This document shows, in pieces, positions 53,406-61,882 of a DNA stretch of 64,000 nt. How positions within the stretch are numbered: the first letter of the stretch is position 1; every line of letters starts with the position of its first letter. Under the pieces are notes generated by a model. It had not been told where the DNA came from. It made no database searches and was given only the letters and a program-made list of their open reading frames with translations. Made by a program: the position numbers and the translations under genes. The DNA is from Mycobacteroides sp. LB1 (GTDB taxonomy: Bacteria; Actinomycetota; Actinomycetes; Mycobacteriales; Mycobacteriaceae): NCBI RefSeq assembly GCF_013449725.1, contig NZ_JACCFF010000001.1, positions 248,001 through 312,000 of the forward strand, written 5' to 3'.

Positions 53406-54716
53406 GTGGCCGTCGTTGTTGAATCAGCCGCGTACTACGCCGCCGCGGAAACCTGCTACAGGCTCTCGACCGACGTCCAGGCCGCGTTCAAGCCGCTTTC
53501 CCGTGTCCTGACTCTGGAAACCAGCGGAATGGCGGGCGGCTATCAGGCCGTCAAGGCTTGGTCGAGCGGCTACGACGAACGTGCGGGCGCTCTCGTGATG
53601 GTGACTACTGATTACGCCAGGGCGCTACAACGCTTGGGAGACATTCTCATTGCGGCTGGCTACAACTGGGCAATCGCCGACTGGCGAGCGAATCGCGATC
53701 CCAACAAGGGAACGGGCCCGGCCTGCCCTCGGACAATCCCGTCGGAATTACCTTATGGGGCAGATGTTGTCGTCGGTGTGGCATCGTCAAAACACAATGG
53801 CCCAGGTCTTGAGTCGGATGTGCCCGACCTGTATAAGAAGGTCGTTGCTCAGGTAGCGGGCGGCGAGATCCCGGACGGTGATACAGACAAGCTCGATCGT
53901 GCGGCCAAGGCGTGGAAGACGTTTGCCGACAATGACGCGATTTCAAGGGGCGAATCCGACCTCAGGCTCTCGGCTAACGCATTGAGCAATTTTCATGCCC
54001 CAGATATCCCGAACCTCAGCGAGCATCTCACGACGCTCTCCACAAGTGCGGGCAGAATCAAGCTGGCCGCAAGCGATCTCGCGACCTCGACGACCGCCCA
54101 CTACGCGGCGCTCAATCAGCTGCGATCAGATATGCAGTTCGCAATCGCCAGCACTCTCGGTGTTGGAATAGCCGCCATCGCCGCCATCGCCGTCATCACT
54201 CGCGGGCGTGCTACCGCAGGAGGCGCGGAGATCGCGGCCACAGCGGTAGACGCCTGTGCATCAGCGCTCGCGGCATGCATCCGCCCATTCCTTACGACAT
54301 TGGGCGGCATCACCTTTGGCGCGGGATCAATCACCGCTGCGGGTCTCGGCGCGATCATAGGATTATCGATCGCAACGATTACGGGCGAAACGACGGTCTA
54401 CTCGAACCGCAAGCCGCCCAACGACGCATTTGACAAGAACGGAGCCAAGGCGCCGGGCTATCCGGGTGACTATCCGGCGGGATCATTGCCACGGGATTTC
54501 GTACCACCGAAAGATGGCCCCAAGTGGGTACCGAATCCGAATGGCAGAGGTTTCGGCTGGGAGGCAGCCGACGGAAAGGTCTGGGTTCCAACTGGACCCG
54601 GGTCGGCCGAGCGCCCTGGAGATGCACACCGCGGCCCACACTGGGACGTTCAGGATCCAAGAACCAAGAAGCACGAAAACGTCTTGCCACCACAACCTGA
54701 AGGAGCTGGCAAGTGA
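53406..54716 (+). CDS. Polymorphic toxin-like ESX substrate with C-terminal HWD domain
   Basis: A 436-aa protein. Residues 1-100 are helical and WXG-like (GGYQAVKAWSSGYDERAGALV), residues 200-235 helical, and 245-325 form two or three hydrophobic, Gly/Ala-rich segments that could enter a membrane. After a Pro/Gly linker (345-395) the last 50 residues contain PNPNGRGFGWEAADGKVWVP and HRGPHWDVQDP, like the nuclease-type polymorphic toxin 37 end domain; that family call is from memory. Its GTG start follows a WXG100 pair and its stop overlaps a putative immunity gene by four bases, the layout of cpnT. Export by an ESX system and antibacterial or host activity are inferred. Confidence 0.75.
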   Translation: MAVVVESAAYYAAAETCYRLSTDVQAAFKPLSRVLTLETSGMAGGYQAVKAWSSGYDERAGALVMVTTDYARALQRLGDILIAAGYNWAIADWRANRDPNKGTGPACPRTIPSELPYGADVVVGVASSKHNGPGLESDVPDLYKKVVAQVAGGEIPDGDTDKLDRAAKAWKTFADNDAISRGESDLRLSANALSNFHAPDIPNLSEHLTTLSTSAGRIKLAASDLATSTTAHYAALNQLRSDMQFAIASTLGVGIAAIAAIAVITRGRATAGGAEIAATAVDACASALAACIRPFLTTLGGITFGAGSITAAGLGAIIGLSIATITGETTVYSNRKPPNDAFDKNGAKAPGYPGDYPAGSLPRDFVPPKDGPKWVPNPNGRGFGWEAADGKVWVPTGPGSAERPGDAHRGPHWDVQDPRTKKHENVLPPQPEGAGK

Positions 54717-55432
54717 GCTATGAAATAGCGGTTGAGGCAACCGGCGTTCTTTACCAGTCTGAATTCGATGAAACGGTGTTCTTTGAGTGGTTTGACAAGA
54801 TCGCTGCGGTTCAATCGCTGGGCGGCGAATACAGAACCGTGGAGATATTCCTGAGAGCGGAAGCAATCGATGAAGACGTCCTGAACGAATTCGTCGCTCT
54901 TTACCGCCGCTACCACATCGATCCAGCAGAACTGCAAATCTTCGCAACCCACCGTCTGGGTTCCTGGTTCAGCTCACCGGACCGCTTCTGGCATAGGGAG
55001 ATATTCGATCGCCCACCACCAGCCGAGGATCGCCGAAACGGCGAACTGTTCTCAGGTGACTATCCATGGAGCGTTGCCCCCACCGTCGGGGTCCATACGA
55101 AGGAATGGCCGCTAGACCTTCACGTCGCCCACACACCTGATCATGCGACTCTCGAAGCAACCGGGGTTCGCTTCTACTCCACCCTCGACGAGGGGGCGTT
55201 CTTTGACTGGCTTGACAAAAATCCTCAAGTCAAGTCCTATCAGGGACGACAACAGACTCTGTATATCAACGTAGATATCAACGGCGGCGAGAAATGGGAC
55301 CTTTGGGAACTTGCCGCGCTCTACGCGCGATACAACATCGACATGAAGGAACTACGAGTCCTTAACACCGGCACGTTCGGCCCCTGGTTCAGTGACCCCG
55401 AACAGTGGTGGCACAAAGCTGTTTTCGGGTAG
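54713..55432 (+). CDS. Putative immunity protein with a tandem-duplicated domain
   Basis: A 239-aa protein made of two related halves: residues 7-98 and 147-238 align throughout, for example EATGVLYQSEFDETVFFEWFDK with EATGVRFYSTLDEGAFFDWLDK, and LGSWFSSPDRFWHREIF with FGPWFSDPEQWWHKAVF. No signal peptide or membrane helix is present, as expected for a cytoplasmic antidote. Its ATG overlaps the toxin-like gene by four bases. Codon use is plainly more AT-rich than the flanking truB gene, a sign of transfer. I do not recognise a named family; the immunity role rests on position. Confidence 0.7.
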   Translation: MSYEIAVEATGVLYQSEFDETVFFEWFDKIAAVQSLGGEYRTVEIFLRAEAIDEDVLNEFVALYRRYHIDPAELQIFATHRLGSWFSSPDRFWHREIFDRPPPAEDRRNGELFSGDYPWSVAPTVGVHTKEWPLDLHVAHTPDHATLEATGVRFYSTLDEGAFFDWLDKNPQVKSYQGRQQTLYINVDINGGEKWDLWELAALYARYNIDMKELRVLNTGTFGPWFSDPEQWWHKAVFG

Positions 55433-55434
55433 CC

Positions 55435-56331
55435 CTACAGATTCGCCGGGCGCAGCACCACAACCGATGTGGTGCGAGAACCGTTGTCCGCCAATAACGC
55501 AATGACCCGATTGTCCGAATCCACCGCCGCGTAGGTGCCCCCGATACCGGCGGCCGACAACGGCCGCCCATTGCGCACCGAATCGACCTCTGCCGCATCC
55601 AGATCGCGTCGGGGGAACCCCTCAAGACAGGCGCTATCGAGATCCAGCGTCAACGTCGCACCCTCGGCCAACTCGTCGAGTGTGCGCGCCCGATCCAGCC
55701 TGAAATCACCAACTCTAGTGCGCCGCAACGCCGTCAGATGCCCACCCACGCCCAGCGTGGCCCCCGCATCGCGAGCCAACGCTCGAATGTACGTCCCGGA
55801 GGAGCAGTCCACCGCCACGTCCACATCGACAAACCCATCCCCCGGTCTCCGCGCCGCCAACACGTCGAACCGCGAGACACGCACGGGCCGCGCCGCCAAC
55901 TCGACGGTCTGCCCTTCCCGCGCCAACTTGTACGCGCGCTGTCCGTCGACCTTGATTGCACTCACCGAGGATGGCACCTGCTCGATGTCCCCACGCAACG
56001 CCGCCACTGCCGTCTCGATATCCGCATCGGTCACCTGTGAGGCCGAAATAGTCTGCAACACCTCACCTTCGGCATCATCGGTGCTGGTGTTCTGCCCGAA
56101 CCGAATCGTTGCCGCATACGACTTGGTGGTCAACGTCAGCAGTCCCATGATCTTGGTGGCGCGTTCGATGCCGATCACCAGCACCCCCGTCGCCATCGGA
56201 TCGAGGGTGCCTGCATGCCCCACCTTGCGAGTGGAAAACAGCCTGCGGCAGCGCGATACCACGTCATGGCTCGTCATCCCGGCGGGCTTATCCACGATCA
56301 CCAGCCCCGCGCGGCTCAACGGATCCGTCAC
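55435..56331 (-). CDS. truB: tRNA pseudouridine-55 synthase
   Basis: A 298-aa TruB with catalytic Asp in [18 protein letters not shown]-terminal [16 protein letters not shown] and [20 protein letters not shown]; the C-terminal PUA-like part is present. It makes the universal pseudouridine 55 in the T loop. The GTG at 56331 gives the same length as Rv2793c; an in-frame start 15 codons upstream was rejected. It overlaps pptT by four bases and converges with the toxin cassette, whose last stop codon is two bases away. Confidence 0.96.
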   Translation of the reverse strand: MTDPLSRAGLVIVDKPAGMTSHDVVSRCRRLFSTRKVGHAGTLDPMATGVLVIGIERATKIMGLLTLTTKSYAATIRFGQNTSTDDAEGEVLQTISASQVTDADIETAVAALRGDIEQVPSSVSAIKVDGQRAYKLAREGQTVELAARPVRVSRFDVLAARRPGDGFVDVDVAVDCSSGTYIRALARDAGATLGVGGHLTALRRTRVGDFRLDRARTLDELAEGATLTLDLDSACLEGFPRRDLDAAEVDSVRNGRPLSAAGIGGTYAAVDSDNRVIALLADNGSRTTSVVVLRPANL

Positions 56332-57014
56332 GGCACCACGATCGCGGTCAAAATCAAACCCTTGTCGATGATCCATCGCCCATCGAACGTCGACAGCACG
56401 CTGCCGTCGTCAGCCTTGCCGTCCACCAGGATTCGCGATGTGAAGGTCCCATCCGGGTCCAGCGTAATGTGCGCGTCTTCGAAGCCAAGCCAGCGTGCGG
56501 TCAGCGGGAACCAGGCCTTGTACGTGGTTTCCTTGGCGCAGAACAACAACCGGTCCCAGTGCGTGCCATCGGGCAACGCGGCGAGCTCGTCACGCTCGAC
56601 CGGCAGGGCGATTGACTTGAGCACCCCTTTCGGAAGCACATCGTGCGGTTCGGCGTCGATACCCACCGACCGCACCTCCCCCACGCGTCCCACCACGGCA
56701 CCGCGGAATCCCTCGGTGTGCGTCATGCTGCCCACGACCCCACTGGGCCAGAGCGGTTGCCCCTTGTCGCCCTTGAGAATCGGAGCTTCGGGGACCCCCA
56801 GGACGGCCAGGGCCTGCCGCGCGCAGTACCGCACGGTGATGAACTCGTTGCGACGCTTGGCCACCGATTTGGCGATCAGCGGCTCCTCTTCGGGCAGCGG
56901 CACCAAACCGGGTGGGTCGTCGTACAGCTCCGCCGAGGACAGCACATCGGGAACCACTGACGCAATCAACTGATCAGTACTGCTGCCTCGTCGCGCAAGA
57001 CGCTCATCAGTCAC
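56328..57014 (-). CDS. pptT: 4'-phosphopantetheinyl transferase PptT
   Basis: A 228-aa Sfp-type phosphopantetheinyl transferase with [12 protein letters not shown] (metal-binding Asp/Glu) and [26 protein letters not shown] (the W/FxxKExxxK block). It activates carrier proteins of the large polyketide and non-ribosomal synthases, hence mycolates and siderophores. It corresponds to Rv2794c (227 aa). The GTG at 57014 was preferred over an ATG at 57041 because of length and an eight-base overlap with the upstream phosphoesterase. truB follows with a four-base overlap. Confidence 0.95.
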   Translation of the reverse strand: MTDERLARRGSSTDQLIASVVPDVLSSAELYDDPPGLVPLPEEEPLIAKSVAKRRNEFITVRYCARQALAVLGVPEAPILKGDKGQPLWPSGVVGSMTHTEGFRGAVVGRVGEVRSVGIDAEPHDVLPKGVLKSIALPVERDELAALPDGTHWDRLLFCAKETTYKAWFPLTARWLGFEDAHITLDPDGTFTSRILVDGKADDGSVLSTFDGRWIIDKGLILTAIVVP

Positions 57015-57960
57015 TGGCACGCTCCTTGGCAAGCCGTTCACGGAATCGCTTGGCCGTCACTCTCATCTGCTCGGTGATCTCGAAATGGCCCCCGAATTCG
57101 TTGAGGTAGCCGGGCGGATAGTGCGGATCGGGCAGGATCTGCCGTAACCACGAATACGGTTTGCGCTGCGCCCATTCCCGTGGGTAACCAACCGACACCT
57201 CCTCGAACCGCACCTCGTCGTACCAGGTGGTCCGCGGAATGTGTAGATGTCCGTACACCGAACACACCGCGTTGTAGCGGGTGTGCCAGTCGGCGGTCGC
57301 GGTGGACCCGCACCACAGCGAGAACTCCGGATAGAACAATGCGTCGCAGGGTTCACGCACCAGCGGAAAGTGATTCACCAGGACGGTCGGAGTCATCCAG
57401 TCCAGATCTTCCAGCCGCTTCCTTGTGTACCGCAACCGATCCCGGCACCAGGCATCACGCGTCGCGAAAGGCTCACTGGAGAGCAGGAACTCGTCGGTGG
57501 CCACCACATTGCGGTCCCGGGCTATCTTCAGACCCTCGGCCTTGGAATTGGCCCCCTCCGGCAGAAATGTGTAGTCGTACAACACGAACATCGGCACGAT
57601 AGTCGCCGGTCCACCCTGCTCTACCCACACCGGATACGGATGCTCGGGTGTGACGATGCCCATCTCGTCGCACATGTTGACCAGATAGTCGTAGCGGGAT
57701 TGCCCGAAGATCTGCATCGGGTCGCGCGCCGTGGTCCACAGCTCGTGGTTCCCCGGCACCCAGATGACCTTGGCGAACCGGCGGCGCAACAGATCCAACG
57801 CCGCGCGGATGTCGTCAGTCTTCTCTGCCACATCCCCGGCGACGATCAACCAGTCCTCCGGTGAGGCCGGATGCAGTTCTTCGAGAACGGACTTGTTGGC
57901 CGACTGCCCGACATGCAGGTCGCTGATCGCCCACAAAGTGGGCTCCCGTTCCTGCGTCAT
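57007..57960 (-). CDS. Calcineurin-like metallophosphoesterase (Rv2795c/PptH-like)
   Basis: A 317-aa metallophosphoesterase. Metal-site motifs are in order: AISDLHVG (D-x-H), IVAGDVAEK (GDxxx), WVPGNHELW (GNHE), VNHFPL and VYGHLHIP (GHxH). Rv2795c, its counterpart beside pptT, is reported as PptH, a hydrolase that removes phosphopantetheine and so opposes PptT; that knowledge is from the family. It starts the operon phosphoesterase-pptT-truB with overlapping genes. Length and motifs are complete. Confidence 0.92.
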   Translation of the reverse strand: MTQEREPTLWAISDLHVGQSANKSVLEELHPASPEDWLIVAGDVAEKTDDIRAALDLLRRRFAKVIWVPGNHELWTTARDPMQIFGQSRYDYLVNMCDEMGIVTPEHPYPVWVEQGGPATIVPMFVLYDYTFLPEGANSKAEGLKIARDRNVVATDEFLLSSEPFATRDAWCRDRLRYTRKRLEDLDWMTPTVLVNHFPLVREPCDALFYPEFSLWCGSTATADWHTRYNAVCSVYGHLHIPRTTWYDEVRFEEVSVGYPREWAQRKPYSWLRQILPDPHYPPGYLNEFGGHFEITEQMRVTAKRFRERLAKERASD

Positions 57961-57973
57961 CCGGCCAATGTAC

Positions 57974-58450
57974 CTACAGGGTTAGCGTGCAACTCTGACC
58001 AACATCGAGAACCCGCAGCGCGCGCCCGCTTCCAACCCAGAACGCACAGGACAGCGCAAGGTCGGTCAGCAGCCCGTCATCGAAGTGTTGACGTGCCCGC
58101 TCCCAGAACTCGTCGTCCTCGCGCAGCCCGGTGTGATCGGTGGCGAAGCGATGTGCGAACTCGGCGGCCAGCCGTTCGGCCTCGCTATACCGCGGCGAGG
58201 TGCGCCACTGGTCGGCGTCCGCGTAGAAGTCGGCGTCCAGCTCCCCGCTCTGGACGAAGCGAGTGTTCTGACAAACCGTGCATTCGTTCGCGAAGGCCAC
58301 CGCCATGCGTGCGAGCTCTCGGACCCCGATGGGAAGCCGGCTGCGGTTGTAGACGGCATCCGAAAACCCTGCGAAGCCGGGCGTCATTTCGGGTGAAGCC
58401 ATCAGCCAGCCGGCGACATCATCGTCCGCATAATTCCCAATTCGTGCCAT
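57974..58450 (-). CDS. AhpD-like carboxymuconolactone-decarboxylase-family protein
   Basis: A 158-aa helical protein with the AhpD-type pair in NECTVCQNTRF (Cys-x-x-Cys, core Cys56/Cys59 region) and PIGVRELARMAVAFAN before it. It could act in thiol-dependent peroxide removal or as a decarboxylase/lyase. A perfect KstR-type operator lies 20-37 bases upstream, suggesting induction with sterol catabolism. It precedes the phosphoesterase by 13 bases on the same strand, so read-through into pptT is possible. Confidence 0.78.
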   Translation of the reverse strand: MARIGNYADDDVAGWLMASPEMTPGFAGFSDAVYNRSRLPIGVRELARMAVAFANECTVCQNTRFVQSGELDADFYADADQWRTSPRYSEAERLAAEFAHRFATDHTGLREDDEFWERARQHFDDGLLTDLALSCAFWVGSGRALRVLDVGQSCTLTL

Positions 58451-58469
58451 AGCGTCACGATACTCCCGG

Positions 58470-58487
58470 ACTAGAACGTGTTCTAGT
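58470..58487. promoter_or_regulatory. Perfect KstR-type operator
   Basis: ACTAGAACGTGTTCTAGT is an 18-base palindrome (arms 58470-58477 and 58480-58487). Its centre TAGAACGTGTTCTA fits the KstR consensus TNNAACNNGTTNNA at every fixed position. KstR represses cholesterol-catabolism genes in mycobacteria. The site is 20 bases upstream of the AhpD-like gene and 83 bases upstream of the divergent DUF3558-like gene. Confidence 0.75.
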
Positions 58488-58569
58488 GTTTTGAAAGTTC
58501 CGTAATGAGGTGACGACGGGCACGGCTAGACTTCGGCCACCGCGGCCGACCAGATTGAGGTGACTTCGC

Positions 58570-59178
58570 ATGGCCCTACGGGTAGGCCTGACCCGAGTTG
58601 GATTGAGCACCGCCATCATGGCGCTGCTACTGAGCGGCCTCGTCGTGTGGCACACCGAACCGGCGGAACACGCCACCAGCGCGCCGGTTCAGCTGCGGTT
58701 CTCCACCGCGCCCATGACGAACGGCGCCACGACGACGATCAAATGGCCAGTTGTCGCCACCACCGATCCACGCCCCTTTGACCCCTGCTACGAGATCCCC
58801 GGCTCGGTCATCGCTGCGGCCGCGCTGGACCAGACACCGCCCTCCCCCGAAGAGGGGCTGCGTTGCCGGTATGACTCGCGCAACAACTACCAAATTGCCG
58901 TCGAGGCGATCGTGTGGCGCACGTATGACGACTCGCTGCCCGCGGACGCCGTGGAGACGACGATTCAGGGTCACCGCGCGGCGGAGTACAACATCATGAA
59001 GCCGACCGACTGGAACAACCAGTGGTGGGTGTCTTGCATGATCACCTTCAAGACGAGTTATGGCGTGGTCCAGCAGTCTCTGTACTACGCATCAGCGAAG
59101 TACTCCCCCGACGGCCCCGGCTGCCTCGTGGAAAACCGCCGGGTCGCCAACATTCTCGCGCCCTCTTACAAGTTCTAG
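58570..59178 (+). CDS. DUF3558-like exported protein
   Basis: A 202-aa protein with an N-terminal signal or anchor helix (residues 12-30, GLSTAIMALLLSGLVVWH) and a mature domain with DPRPFDPCYEIPGSVIAAAAL and four cysteines, as in DUF3558 lipoproteins and secreted proteins of actinobacteria; here there is no lipobox Cys. The ATG at 58570 follows GAGGTGA. It is divergent from the AhpD-like gene over a KstR-type site, and ends with a four-base overlap against the DUF2277 gene. Function unknown. Confidence 0.75.
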   Translation: MALRVGLTRVGLSTAIMALLLSGLVVWHTEPAEHATSAPVQLRFSTAPMTNGATTTIKWPVVATTDPRPFDPCYEIPGSVIAAAALDQTPPSPEEGLRCRYDSRNNYQIAVEAIVWRTYDDSLPADAVETTIQGHRAAEYNIMKPTDWNNQWWVSCMITFKTSYGVVQQSLYYASAKYSPDGPGCLVENRRVANILAPSYKF

Positions 59179-59450
59179 CTCTGGCCGCGCTCCGCCAACC
59201 GCGCCAGCACCTCGGGACGCCGCAGCGGGGGCACCGTCCTAGGTGGCTGACGGCGCGCAGGCAATAGGCCCAACAGTCGCATCGTCGTGGCCGTCACCTC
59301 CGCCACCGCATGCTCGAACGCTTCCCGGTTGACATCGGAGGTCTTCTGAATACCGCTGATCTTGCGGATGTATTGCCGCGCCGCCGCCTCGATCTCCTGG
59401 TCGGTCGCCGCAGGTTCCAGCCCGCGTAGTTCGGTGATGTTCCTGCACAT
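59175..59450 (-). CDS. DUF2277 protein
   Basis: A 91-aa protein starting MCRNITELRGLEPAATDQEIEAAARQYIRKISG, the strongly conserved opening of DUF2277, followed by NREAFEHAVAEV and an Arg/Pro-rich tail. The family is small, helical, widespread in actinobacteria and of unknown function. The ATG at 59450 was chosen because MCRNI is the family start. It overlaps the DUF3558-like gene tail to tail by four bases and is divergent from the acyl-CoA dehydrogenase operon. Confidence 0.88.
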   Translation of the reverse strand: MCRNITELRGLEPAATDQEIEAAARQYIRKISGIQKTSDVNREAFEHAVAEVTATTMRLLGLLPARRQPPRTVPPLRRPEVLARLAERGQS

Positions 59451-59531
59451 GCTTCGACGATAGGCCTGACGATGCCGATCCGACCGTGCCCCACCCACCG
59501 GTTAGTTCACCTACGCGTGTATACGTAATTC

Positions 59532-60773
59532 ATGCCAGTGACGTCATCGGAGCCGTCTAGCGCGGGATCCAACGCTCTTCACGCAAGCAGTTCATCGCAA
59601 CGCGACCGGATCGCCGCCGCCGCGCACGAGGTTCTCGCCAAACATCCCCCTGCCTCCACATCGGTCACCGAACTGCTGGGCGCCGTCTATGACGCGGGCC
59701 TGGCCTGGGTCCAGTTCCCGGTCGGCCTGGGCGGACTCGACGCCCCACCCTCCCTCCAGGCCGTCTCCGACACCATCCTGCGCGCGGCAGGCATGCCAGA
59801 CCCCCTGTTCATCAACGTAATTGGTTACGGCATGGCGGCACCCACGGTGCTCGCACACGGACAGCCCGAACTGACCCAACGGATTCTGCGCCCGCTGTTC
59901 ACCGGTGAAGAGCTGTGGTGTCAGCTGTTCAGCGAGCCGGGCGCCGGTTCCGATCTGGCGGGCCTGGCCACCCGCGCGGTGCGCGACGGCGACGACTGGG
60001 TCATCAACGGCCAGAAGGTATGGACCTCGGGTGCCCACCAGGCACGCTGGGCACTCCTGGTGGCCCGAAGTAATCCCGAGGTGCCCAAGCACCGCGGCCT
60101 GACCTATTTCGTGGTCGATATGACCGATCCCGGCGTCGAGGTCCGTCCGCTGCGCCAGATGACCGGTGACGCCGAGTTCAACGAGGTGTACCTCACCGAT
60201 GTCCGGATCCCGGACGCACACCGCCTGGGCAATGAGGGCGACGGCTGGCGGGTATCGATGACGACCCTCATGAACGAGCGCAGCGCGCTGGGCGGCGCAT
60301 TCGACCACGGCCGCGGCGGCGGATCGATCGGCAACGCCCTGAATCTGTGGAAGCAGCGCCCCGACCTGCACACCCCCGAGCTGCGGGCCAAGCTGACGAA
60401 TCTGTTCGTGCGCTCGGAGGGAAACCGCTACGGCACCCAGATGCGCATCGCCGCCCAGGGCGACCGGCCCATGGGTCCGGAAGGATCGATCGGCAAGCTG
60501 ATGGGCGCAGAGCTCAATCAGCAGATCTACGACTTCTGCGTCGAACTGCTGGGCATTGAGGCGACTCTCTACGCCTCGTACGACATGCGACGCGTCGTCG
60601 AAGACGACCGCCGTGCCGACACCATGTGGGCCTTCCTGCGGTCCAAGGCCAACACCATCGAGGGCGGCACCTCCGACGTGATGCGCAACATCATCGGAGA
60701 GCGCGTCCTCGGATTGCCCGGCGATATCCGGGTCGATACCGACAAGGCCTGGAAGGACGTGCCTCGAGGATGA
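59532..60773 (+). CDS. Acyl-CoA dehydrogenase (first of pair)
   Basis: A 413-aa FadE-type flavoenzyme. Blocks in order: QLFSEPGAGSDLAGLATRAVRDGDDWVINGQKVWTSGA (FAD/substrate), FNEVYLTDVRIPD, and the C-terminal IEGGTSDVMRNIIGERVLGLP. It introduces the alpha-beta double bond into acyl-CoA. Ser-rich N-terminal residues 1-22 look disordered. No strong ribosome site precedes the ATG at 59532. The next gene, a second dehydrogenase, overlaps by four bases. Such pairs often form alpha2-beta2 enzymes acting on steroid side-chain CoA esters. Confidence 0.92.
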   Translation: MPVTSSEPSSAGSNALHASSSSQRDRIAAAAHEVLAKHPPASTSVTELLGAVYDAGLAWVQFPVGLGGLDAPPSLQAVSDTILRAAGMPDPLFINVIGYGMAAPTVLAHGQPELTQRILRPLFTGEELWCQLFSEPGAGSDLAGLATRAVRDGDDWVINGQKVWTSGAHQARWALLVARSNPEVPKHRGLTYFVVDMTDPGVEVRPLRQMTGDAEFNEVYLTDVRIPDAHRLGNEGDGWRVSMTTLMNERSALGGAFDHGRGGGSIGNALNLWKQRPDLHTPELRAKLTNLFVRSEGNRYGTQMRIAAQGDRPMGPEGSIGKLMGAELNQQIYDFCVELLGIEATLYASYDMRRVVEDDRRADTMWAFLRSKANTIEGGTSDVMRNIIGERVLGLPGDIRVDTDKAWKDVPRG

Positions 60774-61882
60774 ATGAATTCGAGTTCACCGAAGAACATG
60801 GCGATCTACGCGGACTGGTTCGCAGCTGGTGCGAACGTGTCTGGACACCCGAGCACGTACGCGAGATCGTCGATGCCGGCACCGTCGACCTGGACGCCTG
60901 GCGTGCGCTGGGCTCCGAGCTGGGTGTGGTCGGCCTGAGCCTGCCCGAAGAATACGGCGGGGGCGGTCTGGGCGTTATCGAATTATCCATCGTGGCAGAG
61001 GAACTGGGACGCGCACTGGCCTGCTTGCCGTGGATATCCAGCGCAGCCCTGGGCGCCACCGCGTTGGCGGCCAGCGGCGACGACAACGCCCTCGTCGAGT
61101 TGGTGCCCGCGCTGGCTTCCGGCGACAAGACGATCACTCTCGCGGGTGGCCGCACGCGGTTGGCCGACGCGATCACGGTATCCGCGGAATCCGATGCGGA
61201 CGGGTGGAAGCTCACGGGCGACACCGAGCATGTGCCGGATGGCGCCACTGCCGACGTGATCCTGGTGCTGGCCGATACCGACTCCGGTCCAAGCCTTTTC
61301 GCGGTCGACGGGAACGCATTGGGTGTCGACCGGCATGCACTGGCCACCCTGGACCTGACCCGTCGTCAGGCCAATATCCACTTCGACTCCGCTCCCGCGC
61401 GCTTGATCGGCGAACAGGGCCTGGGCGCTGACACAGTCGGTAAGGCACTCGACGTCGCAGCCACCGTACTGGCGGCCGAACAGGCCGGTATCGCCGCCTA
61501 CATGCTGGATGTGACAACCGAATACGCCAAGTCTCGTATCCAGTTCGGGAGAACCATCGGGTCGTTCCAAGCCGTCAAGCACCGCCTTGCCGACATGGCC
61601 GCGGCGGCCGGGAACGTGCGCGGCGCCGCCTACCACGCGGCCTGGTCACATGACGACCCGAGCCTTGACGATCCCGCGCTGGCCACCAGCATCGCTCAGC
61701 AGGTAGCGTCCGCGGGTACAGTCGAGGTGACCGCGAAGGCCATCCAGAGCCACGGTGGCATCGGATTCACCTGGGAGCATCCAGCCCACCTGTATTACAA
61801 ACGGGCCGTCAGCAATTCGGCACTCTTCGGGGGCCGTGCCGTCCACGCCGAACGTATCGCCAAGGAGGTTATCGACGCATGA
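60770..61882 (+). CDS. Acyl-CoA dehydrogenase (second of pair)
   Basis: A 370-aa acyl-CoA dehydrogenase-fold protein: MNEFEFTEEHGDLRGLVRSW, LSLPEEYGGGGLGVIELSIVAEELGRAL, FGRTIGSFQAVKHRLADMA and QSHGGIGFTWEHPAHLYYKRA. The central FAD-binding strand block is weaker than in the first copy, as is usual when two different subunits share the cofactor sites. The ATG at 60770 overlaps the first gene (ATGA). With the enoyl-CoA hydratase (four-base overlap) it forms one operon resembling M. tuberculosis fadE17-fadE18-echA13. Chain specificity unknown. Confidence 0.92.
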   Translation: MNEFEFTEEHGDLRGLVRSWCERVWTPEHVREIVDAGTVDLDAWRALGSELGVVGLSLPEEYGGGGLGVIELSIVAEELGRALACLPWISSAALGATALAASGDDNALVELVPALASGDKTITLAGGRTRLADAITVSAESDADGWKLTGDTEHVPDGATADVILVLADTDSGPSLFAVDGNALGVDRHALATLDLTRRQANIHFDSAPARLIGEQGLGADTVGKALDVAATVLAAEQAGIAAYMLDVTTEYAKSRIQFGRTIGSFQAVKHRLADMAAAAGNVRGAAYHAAWSHDDPSLDDPALATSIAQQVASAGTVEVTAKAIQSHGGIGFTWEHPAHLYYKRAVSNSALFGGRAVHAERIAKEVIDA

